Position numbers and translations under genes: made by a program
Assembly (NCBI GenBank): GCA_034769895.1
Contig: CM068367.1
Coordinates: 693,086,462-693,150,461, forward strand
Length of the DNA: 64,000 nucleotides
Direction of reading: 5' to 3'
Origin: Magicicada septendecula
Taxonomy: Eukaryota; Arthropoda; Insecta; Hemiptera; Cicadidae
Part shown: positions 48,110-61,851 of the stretch, in pieces
Layout of the letters: each line of letters opens with the position of its first letter
Numbering within the stretch: position 1 is the first letter of the stretch
Notes under the pieces: model-generated
Databases searched by the model: none
The model's input: the letters and a program-made list of their open reading frames with translations, nothing else
Told to the model about the DNA's origin: nothing

Positions 48110-49480
48110 GTGACCTCTGGGGCTTTATATGTTATAGACACAGTGAGAACACTTGTGGGTTCCATAAAGTTGAGAAGGAGTTTTAAGACGATAGGCCTTT
48201 ATTTCATCCAAAGATTTTCCCGTACGTTCAGCAATTATTGGTCCTTTTCTAAGCACTGTCGGTAGATGAGGTCCAGGATGAGAATCTTTGTATTTCTTGA
48301 CTGCCCCTTTATTTACCTCCAGATTTTCTTTTCTATATTTCCCTACCGCCTTTCTGTTTACCTCAGGATGTTCTTGCGAGTAATTTTCGACAGCCTTTCT
48401 GTGTTCCTCAGGATGTTCTTGTGTGTATTTTTCTACCGCTTTTCTGTTTACCTCCGGATGTGTTTGCGTGTATTTTTCTACCGCTTGTCTGTTTACCTCC
48501 GGATGTGTTTGCGTGTATTTTTCTACAGCTTTTCTGTGTACCTCTGGATGGCTTTCGGTGTATCATTGAACCGCTTCTCGGTGCTGATCTCTTGTGCTCG
48601 ACGTGGAAGTCTTTGGACGACCACGGGGCCTTTTCGGAGGCCTTCCGGCTTTTCTTTTTGGCGCAGTTTTATCCTTTGAAAGCTCAGTGATGTCTAATCC
48701 CTCAATATCTTCCAAAACTACCGATATTCGCGCTTTAAATTTCGGATCCGACTTAAGTTCGAGTGGAATTGGTCTCTTTGTAGAACACTGGGGCTCCTGA
48801 CCTCTTGTTGCTACCACCCGCGTAATTTCATATTGGTTAACTAAACCATTAAAAGGAGACCTTTTCATAAGAAACCTTGCCATTTATTTCAAATTAGAAA
48901 ACGCGAATAGGCGGCCGACACCGTCAGAAGAGAGGGTTCCATTCTCGTTTACCGCGTGGGAATCGAAAATAAAATATCGGGAGTTGCATTTCCAAAGCGA
49001 AACCGCGACGTGTAATCCGATAAAAACGAAACCCGAGTCCGCGTAATTTTCGAATAAATTTGTAAGCTTTTCTTTCAATTCCTCCGTGCAAGACCCTAAA
49101 TCATTATCCGAAGATGGCTAAACACCGTAATCTTCAAAGTGCGATTCAATTTTAAAAGTTTGACTTTCTAATTTGAGATATTCGGCTACCTCGTTTACCG
49201 TTAAAAAAGCGTGGCGGTGGTTTTCCCCGAGTGTCCGTTTTGTTTGTTTACAATAACAATCGCCCTGAACTATCAAGCGGTCAATATCTTGTGTTGTGAG
49301 ATAATCTCTACGCACATTTTCGATGAAGCAACAGGTTGCGACTGAAATGCAAACACATTGAACTTTACGAGTTTCACTAAATCGCGGATTGGCCTGGGAA
49401 ATGGTACCGGAGGCTACGCATTCGAAACGCGAATTCTTTAAAAATAATTTCAAAAAAATCTTAGAAATAAACACAAAAAA
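48110..49480 (-). pseudogene. Fossil of a protease-bearing element (Helitron/Helentron-like or virus-derived)
   Basis: Minus strand, broken in at least two places. In order: a cysteine-protease-like region resembling the herpesvirus large-tegument N-terminal domain (QCVCISVATCCF, then DIDRLIVQGD, and downstream YFIFDSHAVNENG with the Asp-x-His and FSNLK); a basic linker with AT-hooks (GRPPKRPRGRPK); then about six 15-residue repeats of the type KYTQTHPEVNRQAVE. From memory, this protease, AT-hook and HPE-repeat order occurs upstream of the Helitron-like replication domain in proteins of some invertebrate rolling-circle elements. No Rep or helicase part is present here, so it is a 5' fragment. 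It is old enough to have decayed but still easily read. A viral origin of the protease part is possible. Confidence 0.55.
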
Positions 49481-52400
49481 ATAATAATTGCTTACAATGT
49501 AAAGGAAAAATTTACATACAGGAAAGTTTTATAATCGTTTACCTGCCAACATAAAAAATGAAAAAAGCAAAACAATTTTTCTGAAACATTTGAAAACTTA
49601 GCTAATGAATAGAAGGTCAGTTGAATACCTTTATCATCCTGCATATCGTTAATACTAAATTAAACCACACGAGATGCTAATATTAACAGAAGAAATTTAA
49701 TTTGTGGTTGTATTTTGTTTGCAAAGAGTATACCTAGATTTAGTTATGATGTAAAAGTATTCATAATTTGTTTATTACTAAAAATAGATAAAAATTATCA
49801 TAATAATTTCATTAGATTCAAGGTTAATATAGCATGACATTCACTCATCCTTGATCTTTTGAATCGTGTATTGCTTATTTAAATAAGCGTTATGTTTTTA
49901 AAGATATTAAAGTTTATCTGGGTATATACAAAATCGTAACATCGACTTTCCCATAGGTCCCCCCACACCGTTTTCCGTAAAAAACACAGCTTTTACCAAT
50001 CATCTGTGCAGCGTCGTCTATATGTTTCCCTTTCAAAATCCTGAACATGCCAATGAAGTACTTAAATACCTAATCACTTTTTTCAAATGTCATTACCAAT
50101 CCGACGTACAAACAATTATAAAGAATGAGTAAACCCTAAGAAAGCGCCCGGCTTCAGTTTAATTACTAGGAAAATGCTACAAGAAACAAAACAACAAAAT
50201 TTGTGATCACGTTAATCTGCAATGCAATATTAAGAATCGGATCTTATCCATACCAGTGGCATGTCGCGCAGATAATAAGGTCGCCTAATTTAGGGAAACC
50301 ACGAAATAACTTTGTACAGATCGATCAGCCTCTTACCGGTACTGTCTAAGCTATTCGAAAAAGCTGCTACTCAAAAGACTTGAACCATTAATATGTAATT
50401 GAAACCTAGTAATCTGCAGTGCTTTCAGAACATGAGATACTCGAGGATGGTGGTGAATGACCAGTGTCATGGTGGCCACCAAACCAAGGTCTTCAACGAG
50501 TCAGAAATTAAACATCATTACAGGGGTACAGAAACAGGCTAACATAGCACCCCAACGAGTTGGCAAGAAATAGCTGGACGTCGCAGGACGCTTAGGGAAA
50601 CAATTTTTTTACTTTATTTTAGATTGGAGTACTCGCTGGGACACCCTTCACATGACATGTATTTTATTTGCTCTCATAAGTTAATAAGTTTAGTCTCATT
50701 AATATTATTAATTGTTTCTGTAACAGATTGCAAGATAAAATAAAACGAAAAACTTTTCATTTTTCAAATCTTGTACCAAATTTTTTGAATTTGTACCAAC
50801 GAGCTTTACATTAAATAGTTAATATTTTAGAGTCGCTTTTTAGAATTTATTCACTCTGAAATGAAGCAGACAAATTAGATTGAGAAATTTTAAAAAAAAT
50901 TTGAGAGTTTTCAGCAAAATCTTAGGTTGCTACATTTTAAAACCTATACTTATATTTTCGTTTAGTTTATCGCTACAGTAATTTGAAAAAAAGTATAATC
51001 CAATAAATATAAAAGGAACGTTCGTGTGTGAAGGAAATTGTGTGTGTTTTGTCAAATTGTGGACTCACTTTCAGTTTCCCCATGGTCCAGCCGTAACACC
51101 GTCGGCCGTCGGCTAGCGCACACGTACAGTTAGGTGGCGACCTAATGTCATTAGTGTTACACCTCACACGGTCAGTGTCAGACAAAAACACTCAACCTTA
51201 CACTCTTAACACAGTACAGTAGTAGGCCTATAGCCTACTCTCACTTGAAAAATTCTATATATTTTACGCGTATTTTTGTTGTTAAAAAGTGTAATAAAGT
51301 TGTCAAAAGTAAATTAAATAAGATAAAAATTAATAGCTAAAAAGTTGTTAGGCAAACAAAAAATTTGTATGAAACTGAAAGTTTGAACGGAACATACAAA
51401 TTCAAAATTAGTTAGTACTTGAACAAAGTGGGCTAATTTCATCCAACGTTATGTTTGCAATGCGTTTTGTAAACAACCCCGTACACCTGTGTTTCTGTAC
51501 ATGTACGTGAGTCTCAAGAAACCCCGCTACTTTCGCTCATACTGGATAGTTTATAAGAATAACGACAACAACAACAATAATAATACATTTCTAGCAACAA
51601 TAAATTAACTTCTCACTATATGGCCTAACCACAGATATGAATATTAATTTTGCATTGTACTTCAGAATGTGTATATCACAGAAATATAATATTTTCTTTC
51701 CCATCGCTGGATATCTTTTACACGCTAACGTAGGATCGCCTCAGACTACTGATGTTATTCACTATTGTTGCATCACTACTGCGTCTGTCACTACAGAGAG
51801 CGACCTACCTGTACGGAACAATACTTCTACAGGCCTACTTACTACTCTTTTGTACACTCAGTTGAGACCACTGCGTTCTTCTCGACAGACTTGCATGTAC
51901 TAGCACGGCTCAAAAAGTCAACATGAAATCAATGTAAAACGGAAAAATCCATGTAAGTAGGCCTAAACCACGAACATCGAGTACAATACAGTTAACTAAA
52001 AAGTCTAAAACTATCCTAAGGCTAAGTAATTCTGAGAAAAACTATTTTTATAAAATTTGTAAGAGCTTTGTTAGTGACAATGATGAAAATATTAAAGTTT
52101 GGGAATTTGTTAACATACTCGAAGCTAAACCTTTAAATTCTTGTGACTGATTGCAGGCTTTGACTATTTTATAAAGTTGAAGTTAGTACAAAGAAATTGG
52201 AAACCAAGTATTTCTTTTACCAAATAATTTTTACTACAAACAAATGCAAATTTTGTAATTGAATTATATTTAACAAAATGTAATCACAATTTAAAAAAAT
52301 CATCTTACAGTACTTATTCTGTAAACGCGTAATATTTAAAGTATACGCTTTTATTGGGTTTCTTTGAGGCAGGACTGTAATGTATACTAGTTTTTCGTTG

Positions 52401-52509
52401 CTGTGAATTTAAAGACGGGTGCCGAACATTAACATTAACATTCAGGCAAAACCAGAAAAGTAAATGAAAAAGTGAAACCTTTATGGAAAAATAGATATTC
52501 GGGTCAAAT
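49481..52509. other. Stretch without recognised genes
   Basis: AT-rich with short frames only (largest 88 codons at 51637-51903, no domain). TAGGCCTA occurs at 51223 and 51958. Confidence 0.45.
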
Positions 52510-53540
52510 TCAAGGTTTTTTTTTGATCGCGGCTAGTATAAGTGGGACTCGAGTTAGGAATACAATGTCCTGTCTTCGACGTGGTATCATCAGAATGTGC
52601 AACCACGGTCCCAATTTCTTGCCGTTCAGAGACCTCTGGTGTCGTCGTCCCACCTCTGCTGCCATAAGGCCGTAATATGAGAACGGGCCTGGACAGCTGA
52701 CTCTGCCCTGCCAAGATGTCCACAGTGCGCCTAGATAAATTTGCGCTCCTGTGCCAAGAGGTCTATCGGGACTACGCTGGCCACCACCAGAACTACCACT
52801 TCGGACACGGTTGTATAATAGCATGTGATTCTGAATGCTCCTCGCCGCTGGACAAAAGCCATGCGCACCAAAGTAGTAAAGGCCTAAACTTCTGCATCCA
52901 TCCTGGTACTTCCTCGTATAGTACCAAGCTTGCGAATGAACAGCCTTGCCCCATGGGTCCCGGTTAACCTCCTCACCTAGCGTGCGCCAATAATGAGCCC
53001 TACTTTGACAAATGGCCTTCACGAGATCTTTCTTAGCGCTCTTGTATTCTTCAGATTTTGTTGAGGCGTCTGGCCTATTCCTAGCGCGTTGTGCCTTCCC
53101 CTTCAGCTTCAGGTATTTGCGTCTCAGATCAGGTATGCGGTCGGACCACTAACAAGCCTGGCACTTGCCTCACCATAACTTCCTCCGGATCATTGAATCG
53201 TCGCATGCTCACTGTATGACATGGGAGACATTTCCTACTATGATTTCCACTTCCTTCTTGTTCACTGTTATCTGTTGATTAAACTGATCGTCAGTACTGC
53301 TTTGCAGGGGCTCAATGAGCCTCACATAATCAAGTTTTGCATCATTACAACTAAGTGTGTGCTGAGTTGTGCTTTGTTCTGTCCTGTAGCTGAAAGGTGA
53401 TGTACTCATGGTTGTTATCTGAGTAGACATCCATCACTCTCCAGTCTGCCACTCGAAGCGCCAGACCATCCGAAAGCGACAGGGATGGAGCACCGAAGGC
53501 CGGTCTTCCGCACAGGTCAATTACTAACATACACAATTCT
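52510..53540 (-). pseudogene. Non-LTR retrotransposon remnant (R1/Jockey-like endonuclease-RT linker)
   Basis: Read on the minus strand from 53536: GRPAFGAPSLSLSDGLALRV, then ADWRVMDVYSDNNHEYITFQ, the end of an apurinic-type endonuclease where relatives have WRV-x-SDHRYIxF. After a gap come WSDRIPDLRRKYLKLKGKAQ and KDLVKAICQSRAHYWRTLGE ending DPWGKAVH, the conserved linker between endonuclease and RT in the R1/Jockey groups. The RT itself is not recognisable, so the copy is truncated at both ends, frameshifted and old. Confidence 0.7.
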
Positions 53541-56500
53541 GGTATTTGATGATAATACTGACAGCTTCAACGACCCAGTTACCCCTTGTCCAACATTTTG
53601 TTTCTTGGCTTTGGTTACTTCCTCCTCTGAAGTGTAAAAATTGAGGTAAGTTCATCAATTACACGTGATAATTAAGTTACGAATTTGGAGTTAAATTAAA
53701 GTAGTAATGTCATTTTGAATTGTAAAACTAAAAAAAATTTTAATAGTGGATTGGGAACACACAAAATATAAGAAAACTATGGACTGCCACTAAAAAAAAA
53801 TTAATTTTTATTGTCATTTATTTTTTGGTTTGGTACTTAATTCTCATAGTTCTAATTGTTTTCTATTAATTAAAATATCGTTCCGGTTAAAAAAATTATA
53901 CCATTTTAGAACAAATAATACAGAAATCTATTGTACATGTTGTAACGTTACATAACCCGGTCCCAATAAATTAAATCATGTAAGAACATAAAGGTCAGAA
54001 ATGGGTAACCTATAACTAGCTCTAAATTGAAGTATATCACTAAACATTATAAACAATTCGAGTGATGTACAGTGACAAGTGCGTTATAGTGTACCCATTG
54101 AGGTAAAAAGTGGAAGTGAAGGTAACTTATTACAGAATTGTGCTGTAGGTTTGGGAATTATAAAACTATGATAGTAGACTATAATGCTACTAACTGATTC
54201 TGTATTTTTATTAATTTATTGTAATATTTATATTGTGTAGACAACCAATTGTAATACCTAAGTTAATGTTATATTTTTTCAAATATTTGTGTTGTAGTAT
54301 AAGATAGCCCAGGGTTCGGTTTAAAAAACATAAAAAGTTTAAATATCAAAGGATAAATAAAAAAATAAAATAATACTATATGAGGGAAATGGCAACAGGA
54401 AGTAGTGCAGTGTAGGAATACTATGAGAGACTAATAAATACTATATAAATTCATTTAGAGATAATAAAAATATTAAATACTTATATACCAGGTCATAAGA
54501 AAATGAAAAGAAACCTCTTACATAAACCAAATTGGTAAAGAGACTGGAATTAAAAAGAATTATTTTTCGGTAAATAAAATATAAATTTATAATAATTACA
54601 AACTGCCTGTATAATAAATTTTGGGTTACTAAGAGTGACGAGAATAACAAGTATTGTGAATAATCGAATTTATAAATTAAACCTGGCGAGTTGACAAAAT
54701 GATGCTACCACAATTCTATTAAAATATCCTTTTTGAAACTTGGGAGAAGTGTAAATTTAGTACAAAATTAAAAAGCAATATGAACTCTATATAATCATAC
54801 CTTATTTATAAAAATTAAAGGATAATACTCCATAATAAACTGTGAAAGAAAACCCTTCTGATGATTCGGCCTAGTTTCGTGATGTTTCAAGTTGACGATA
54901 GAATATGGGCCAGACGGTAATGAAATTACAACTCAAGACGGACCTCACTAGAGAAAAGGCTTCTTTCCAGTAAGAACTATAAGAAGAGAGGTAATATAAA
55001 CATTTAGTTTAATAGTTGACGAAGAAAACGCATTCCGAATGGTTATATAAAACACAAAAACTAGTCAAAATTAATCACATGTTCTAAAGTAAACAAACGC
55101 ACGCTGCTCTCTTACGGACATTTCTGGAACTACATACTAAACGAAAAAAATAAACAAATTTATTTAATATTTTTCAGTATTTGTAAAGCTTAGTAATTAT
55201 CCATTTCTGACCATCTCATAACAAAAAGAACTTACCCTTAACCCTGGGGAAATAAAAAGAATTATATATTGATTGATGTTTTAAAAAAATAGTATAAAAT
55301 TTGGTAAACAAAACCATATATGTTTTTTTTCTTTTGACAATTCCATGTTTATTCGAGGAAGTCGATATTATGTTTTAATTAAGTAAAGATCGATTGTGAT
55401 ACTTGTATTTTGGTGGCAGGAAAACAAAAAAAAACAATAATATAATTAATAAATATTATTGAAAAATGATATTGAATAATAAAAATGTGTTATATTTTTT
55501 GTAGTGGGTAGTTGTAATAGATTTCAGCACAAAATAGAAGAGATTGATACATTGGGTCATATTTCGCCATAGGGTAGGCTGGTTGAACTATGTGTGGAAA
55601 CTCGTCTCACAATCAGCTGATTTAAATCACAGCGAACAATTTGAAAAATTCCGAAATCGCCTAAACCGAGTGTAAATAATCGGTACTTACTCTCTCTTCC
55701 TCATAAGGCTGAACAACTTCCCTACTTGACCCCAAATCACACACTCTCGATTTCTGCTTAGATTGAGTAACATTACAAAATACTTTATTTTTTAAACTTC
55801 AGTTATTATAATTCATAAGTGGCGACTGCGGAGAGGCGGAAACTTTAATATCTCAAGGCAGTACGTTACAGATTGGCGCTTCCAATATTGGGGCTGAATT
55901 AACAATATACCTGTAACTGTAGTACACTAACACCTTTAAGAAAACTGCTACATTACAGATTGGCGTACACAACATTGGGAGCTTAATTAAATAAGACGAA
56001 CGCCCAATAAGCAACATACAAAGTTTTCGCTAAAACCTCTACAAAAACCGCTACGTTATAATGTGTATAGTTTTATTATAATAAATATTAAATATATTTT
56101 GTGAATGAAAAATTGGGTTTTCTAAACCTGAAAATCCCAATTTAATGTATTTTTACAAGTATTTTTATTTTTTCAACAAAATTGTTATTTTATTATAAAT
56201 GATACATCAAATTTGAAGGATTTTGTGTTGATTTTGAATGTACAAGGTTCATTTCCGGGACTGTCTTAGATTTTGAACCTGATTATCCTACGAGTTCATT
56301 GTATCAGATGACAACATTAGATAATGGGTACCGATGGGTTTGCCATCAAGATGGGCTCACAGTAATTTCGGTGAACGCCTATAGCTACTAACGGACGAGT
56401 CAGTGTCCAAGCAATCAAGTCAGCTGTCCTGCAATCCCAACGTCTACATTTGCTACCGGATGATGCCCCTAGTACAGGAAATATGGCATTAAAATAACGT

Positions 56501-58039
56501 GAGTTACCATATCCACAAAATTTCACAAACGTCTACACTGGTTTTGTGTTCCGTAATGGTCTTTAGGTGGGTAAAGCCAACATGCAGTAGTTTTTATGTC
56601 TACTTATGAACTGAATAAATAAAGCCTCTTTATTTCAACGTTCGGATCTTGTCAGAAACTCTTGACAGACGTTTGTAAACAACATTGTCGTCGGTAGTAA
56701 AATTAGAATTCCTGGATTTCCTTGTGAAAATTATTTTGAGGCCCTCTTAGCAACAAAATTTACTTCCACTATTGATAACGCCCTCAGAACTATCATACCT
56801 TATGAGATATTTAACGCAAACTTTCGAATGGCGTATACCACACACTTTACTGTGATGCACTCGGTAAATATGGCCACTTAAACAAAAGGTATAAATAATA
56901 GATTATTGAATTACTTTTGTTATAATCGTAATGGTTAAGTAGGCCTATAAGAAACTGAAGCTAAAATGACTTAATGAAACTGAACCTTGTTGAAAGTTGG
57001 TTTTTAAATGTTCTGTGTGTTATGACTGACTTTTCAAAAAAATTTGGTTTTTCACAATTATGTGTAATGGCTGTGTTACTGATAACTACAGCAACATTGG
57101 TTGTTTGCCAATTGGACACTTTCGGAGATCGCATCTTCCACTAAAGGAAATATCTGGCATCCGTATGTTCTGTATAGTTTTATAGATGTCGTAAAAAAAC
57201 GCACAGTGGAAAAAGTGCACACTTAATCGTGTCTGGGTTCTGAAGGGTCTATAATCCTTATATAAGAAAAGAATGCACACTGAAATGAGTGCACTAACCA
57301 AAATGTGAGAAATAAGTGCACACAAGATAACTTTATAGGTACCTTCTCCAGGGTGGCCGGACAGCTGCAATGTTGAGTCATCGCTGGGGACAATACACCG
57401 GGAAACTGCAAGTTTCGCACCAAGTGTCAACAAGATTTTTTCGTGGGTGGGATTTTTAAATGCTGAAGCAAACATTTTTCTCAAATTTATAATATCTATC
57501 CACGTTGATTATTATGGAAGCTCTAAAGAAGAAACAAACTTGAGTCTATCCAATTGTGTTTGCCCTGTTACCAAACAAGAAAACAGGGAGTTATGTTCGA
57601 CTTTTCCGTCATTTTCTACATGCAGTTCCAAAATAGAAACCTAGAAAATTTAACATAGATTCTGAGGCAGCAGCCTTTCTGCCTTTCAACAAGTTTCTCC
57701 GTCCGTGTAAATAAACGCGTCCTACTCCCAGATGACAAAATTGGCTAACTTACAGCTAATTGAGTAAGTTGCGTTTTGGTATATTAGGCGACTTTTTTAA
57801 CATTCCGCAACGCTAGATTAAAGAAATAGATTTTTAAAAATGAGATAAAGTTTTCTATCGTGGTGAAAGTTTTGCAAAGGCTTCTGGTGGAATGTGATGT
57901 GCATGAAATAGTGATTTAGAAAAGTTACAAAGGCTTCGGAGACTGCCTAGATTGAGTTGAAGATTGTGATAGATTAAGATTGGGGTTCGTGTTGCATGAA
58001 TGTTCATCACTATGTGCAGCGATAAACAAAGAACACTAT
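53541..58039. other. Long stretch without recognised genes
   Basis: Strongly AT-rich from 53640 to 55500. Around 55830-56040 two related segments share acagattggcg... attggg; the first resembles the start of an LTR-element internal region, but no LTR pair was found. Frames at 56317-56526 and 57086-57484 show no domain. TAGGCCTA occurs at 56940. Confidence 0.4.
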
Positions 58040-58410
58040 TTGGGCATGTTAGCCATTTGTGTGAAGCTACTTGGCCAGATTCACAGAGGATAATTAATGA
58101 ACTTACACCGCGATAATGCATCGCTGCAAATCATTGCTTGTCCAAGAATTTCAGGAAAAGTACCTTATTGACACTGTGACGGCCGTGTTCGCCAGATATG
58201 TCTCAATGAAACCGTTTCTCTTCCCAATAATGAATAGTAAGACGAATGGACAACATTTCGCGACTACTGAACACGCAAAACAAGAATTGCTAAGCGAGGT
58301 CACGAATATACCAAAAGGTGCAATTGAGGAATGTTTTGAAGACTGAAAATGACGTTGGCATAATCGTGATACACCTGACTGAGACTACTTTAAAGTGGGC
58401 AGTATACATG
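58040..58410 (+). pseudogene. mariner transposase relic, C-terminal half
   Basis: LHRDNAS at about 58103 corresponds to the LHHDNAPxH catalytic-Asp block. After a one-base shift the frame from 58116 reads SLLVQEFQEKY, FLFPIMNSKTNGQHFAT, then LLSEVTNIPKGAIEECFED. This is the mariner tail that normally reads LFPxLKxxLxGxxF and IPxxxFxxCFEDWxxRW. Beyond the TGA, KxRWHN and DYFKVG can still be followed to about 58405. Two stops replace residues in the CFEDWxxRW block and the family's YSPDLAP block is lost, so it is long dead. Terminal repeats were not located. Confidence 0.75.
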
Positions 58411-58430
58411 TAGATGAACCCCTATTTTTG

Positions 58431-60952
58431 TTTGTTTGATTTCAAATAAACAAAACTTGCACAAACTTTCAAACCGCGTATATGTTGGTTACAAAAAACG
58501 TTCAAAGTAACGCCTGTATGAAATGAACACGATTCGAGCTTATATTAAATTTAATTTGAAGTGCTATTTTTATTAAACGACAACGAGAACCAAAGTAAGA
58601 TTACATATTCACAAAGCGATACTGACGAAATGGATATTTTCCTTCTTACCCCGACACACTTGTATCGCTCTACCATCTTCATTTAATTTTCAAATGTATT
58701 CTTGCTGGACTACCTCCAATGAAGTATTTTTCTTTGATGTTTGAACATAAAAAGCTGTGGCCGTCCTCGAAAACTTTGAGTGGTGGTAGAAAGACCTTGT
58801 TGACTATCGCTAGTCTCAGTTTCTGGGGCTGAAACATCAAAGAAAATTACTGCGATGAGGAAATCCAATAAGAGGTTTTGCGATTGGAGCTCAACAATCG
58901 TGTAGGAGTTTTAAATAACATATTCTTTCTATAAGTGTAGTCAGGAAGAAAGGAAATAATTTGTTCATGCAAATTCGTTTTAATTTCTTATCGACTGCAT
59001 GGAAATTTATGTAGGAAGGTGTCGCTAATAAAGTGGAGAGTAGTTACGAGGTCGCCCGGATCCTCACCATATAAAAAAATCAGGGGGTTGTCAGGTGTTC
59101 ATAGGGGTCAAAAGTCTATCAGTGCAAGGTAGACAAGACAGACGACATCTATCTTTGGCAACGTTTCAAAAAATTGGCATAATCGTAATTTTACATACAA
59201 TTTTTGATTTTAAAATAGAGAAATTTATAGAAATTTAAGTAATATAGTAATAATAAAGTTTTTGCTAGTTTCGGTTCAATACATAGATCGTCATTAACAA
59301 AATTCCCACTGCTGTTGTAACATACAACACACACAAATGTGTAGGCCTACGCTTAGTTTCCTCAGTCGCAAGTAGTGTACTCTGCCAAAATTCAAAATTT
59401 TTTACTGGTAACAGTTTCGTATGATTACGTTGCCGCAGTAGAGTTGCACACATCGTAGAAACACTGACTGCCTGTAATACTTTGTGTTTGAGTTTGCGCG
59501 TGCGTGTTTTTTTGTTACTTTATCGATTACCAAAACTCTGCTCTTGCTAAGTAAAATAACTGATTTATATATAAAATTTAGTCTAAATTTTATGTCTAGA
59601 ATTTCTAATATACCAATCTTTATCTTTCATACTTATATACGTTTACATAATAATAAGCTTAATTTATATAAATAGAAAAATTTTGGTATGAAGATGTGTA
59701 AAGTAATATATAGTAGGCCTATATTAAAGTCCGATGTGAAATTCACATACATTGTACATTTACACTTGCAACAACCAGGGGCGAATCTAGGGAGGATATG
59801 GAGGATATATCCCCCCAAAATCTAAAAAAAATTAAACAATTGTTGGAGTAAAAATTTTAAACTGGTTGCGTGTTTTTTGAAATGTGTATTATTGACTTCA
59901 AATTAGGTCAATGACAAGTTGACCTACTATAGTATAAATTGACCTACTATAAGTTGACCTATATAAATAATCTACAATAATAGGCCTTATACTCAATAAT
60001 AAATATGACAGATGTTGAAAGAAGTGGTGAAAAATGAAAAGAAGTCAACTTGAAATAGAGTAAGAGGACACGATTATCCGCTGGTTACAAGCAGGTTACA
60101 AGCAACTTGAAACATATGATTCATGTGACGACGTGCTTTACACTACGCTTGAACTATGTCAGCTGATTTATTTAATTCCGCAAGGAAGGAACTGTTTGCT
60201 AGTTGGCCGTAACCGAAGCCTCCGAAAAAGACAGGCCATGGCGCCTACGACGATTTTTGTACATACACCCTATGTACTTGCGTAATTGACAAGCCTTATT
60301 TGACCAAATTTACTTAAATATTTCAGATTTAAAAAAATTAAACATACAATAAACAAATAATCCACATTTTTTTAAATATCAAGAAGGATAAATAAACACT
60401 TATTTAACAAAGTATACAGTAATATTTATTTGTTTGGTTTTTTTACCTTCTTTCTTTTTCTATTTCTCCTTTTGAAAAAGACTGATAATCATTGTATCTA
60501 CTAACAAAATTATTTACTATTATTTTACATGCTGTAAATTTATACCAACAACCCTGTTATATCCATTTATATCCACAGCATTTATACACATGTTGTTAAC
60601 CCTCACTTTCTTAATTTTAAAGTTTTCTTTAAAGTATTTATATTTCACAGAAAGTATTTATATTTCCAAGACAAGCTGGAAGCCTATCTGATGTACGCTT
60701 TAATTAATTTTAATGAAATTAGTGAATTACAGCTATTATTTACCCATTAGTTTTAATTTGTTGGTACTACATTCATTATAATATAAGAAAAACAGTTCTC
60801 TAAGAAAACGATATGAGGTTGAATAAAAATACCCCACCGCCGAAATGAAATCCTGGCACACATCGGTGTTATATTAGTACTAGAAACATACTAATTTTTT
60901 TCTTAAAAAATATGACATAGGAAAACGATTGCAATTGTCAACAAACTATTTT
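58431..60952. other. Stretch without recognised genes
   Basis: AT-rich. A segment at 59777-59815 (caggggcgaatctaggg, then ccccccaaaa) resembles a transposon end, without a partner. TAGGCCTA occurs at 59342 and 59714. Confidence 0.4.
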
Positions 60953-61022
60953 ATAATAAATTGATTTACCTCCGTCTTTTGGCTGCCTGGTGATTCTCCT
61001 TAACACTTCTTAACACTGCGCA

Positions 61023-61670
61023 GATTACGCAGAGGAAGTAAACATAATTAAACATATAGCGGTGGCGAATAGATACCACAGCTCGTTAATAGAACGGTTA
61101 ATAGATAAACATAAGTATAAGACCAAAAAAACATGTCTCGATAAGACCAACATGAAGTACATCTCCGTTGAATACACCAAAAATTTACCCATGATTTTAA
61201 AAAATGCCTTCATTAAACACAACATCCATGTAACGTTCCGCACTAATAATAACATCCATAAATTCTTAAGAAACACCGCACATAGACCTATGGAGAGAAG
61301 AACGGGCGTATATAAAATGATCTGTGATGACTGTGATATGTTCTATATCGGTCAGACAGGCAGGGCCTTCAAAGAGAGATTTAAAGAACATTTGCCTAAA
61401 AGTAATTTAAACACAGTTAGGTCTAACTATGCTAAGCATTTAATGACATATAATCACAAATACACCGATTTCGATAGCAACTTCATACCATTATATGTGT
61501 GCAATAAAGGACGTTACATGAACGCAGCGGAAGAATTAGAAATATACAAAGCCTTCAAAACCAACCAAAGTGATGTATTGAACGACCAACTGGGTTTCAA
61601 ATTGCATGATTTGTATGATAGATTTGTGGGCGCGGTGAATATAAGTGAAGGCAACGTCGCATGTAGATAA
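61023..61670 (+). pseudogene. Penelope GIY-YIG endonuclease region, 5'-truncated
   Basis: The open frame has no true start: it begins at the truncation point with DYAEEVNIIKHIAVANRYHS, the end of the RT thumb. It continues through MKYISVEYTKNLPMILKNAF and TNNNIHKFLRNT to the endonuclease (TGVYKMICDDCDMFYIGQTG, with the catalytic Gly-Val-Tyr, Tyr-Ile-Gly and following Arg, and a C-x2-C pair). It ends at TAA 61668-61670 after EGNVACR. About 215 codons remain without a stop. The reverse transcriptase core is missing, so it cannot mobilise itself. Confidence 0.85.
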
Positions 61671-61810
61671 GACGATACGACTACAGAACCATCAGTGTGT
61701 CGCGATCGATCGTAGAGTGCGCACTCAAAGACCCGCGTTTGCGGATGCAATTGTATTTTTATTCTGTTTACTGGTTAACGACGTCTTTTAGACCGATTTA
61801 AAAATTTGTA

Positions 61811-61851
61811 CACTCTGAAGATGGAACCTTAGGTTCCGAAACGCGTAAGTG
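61811..61851 (+). ncRNA. Hammerhead-ribozyme-like motif, Penelope 3' end
   Basis: CACU (61811), CUGAAGA (61815-61821), a perfect 6-bp stem II GGAACC/GGUUCC with UUA loop after one unpaired U, GAAA (61838-61841), CGCGUA (minimal stem III then UA), and AGUG (61848-61851) pairing with CACU. All hammerhead core boxes are in order; residue 7 is A, a position that tolerates any base. Confidence 0.6.

Noticed and set aside
55830-56040. attggcgcttcc-like sequence resembling the start of an LTR-element internal region, with a second similar segment nearby
   Set aside because: No paired long terminal repeats and no gag or pol similarity nearby. At most a decayed fossil; not called.
59777-59815. caggggcgaatctaggg followed by a C-run, like a transposon terminus
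   Set aside because: No inverted partner or duplication found within reach.
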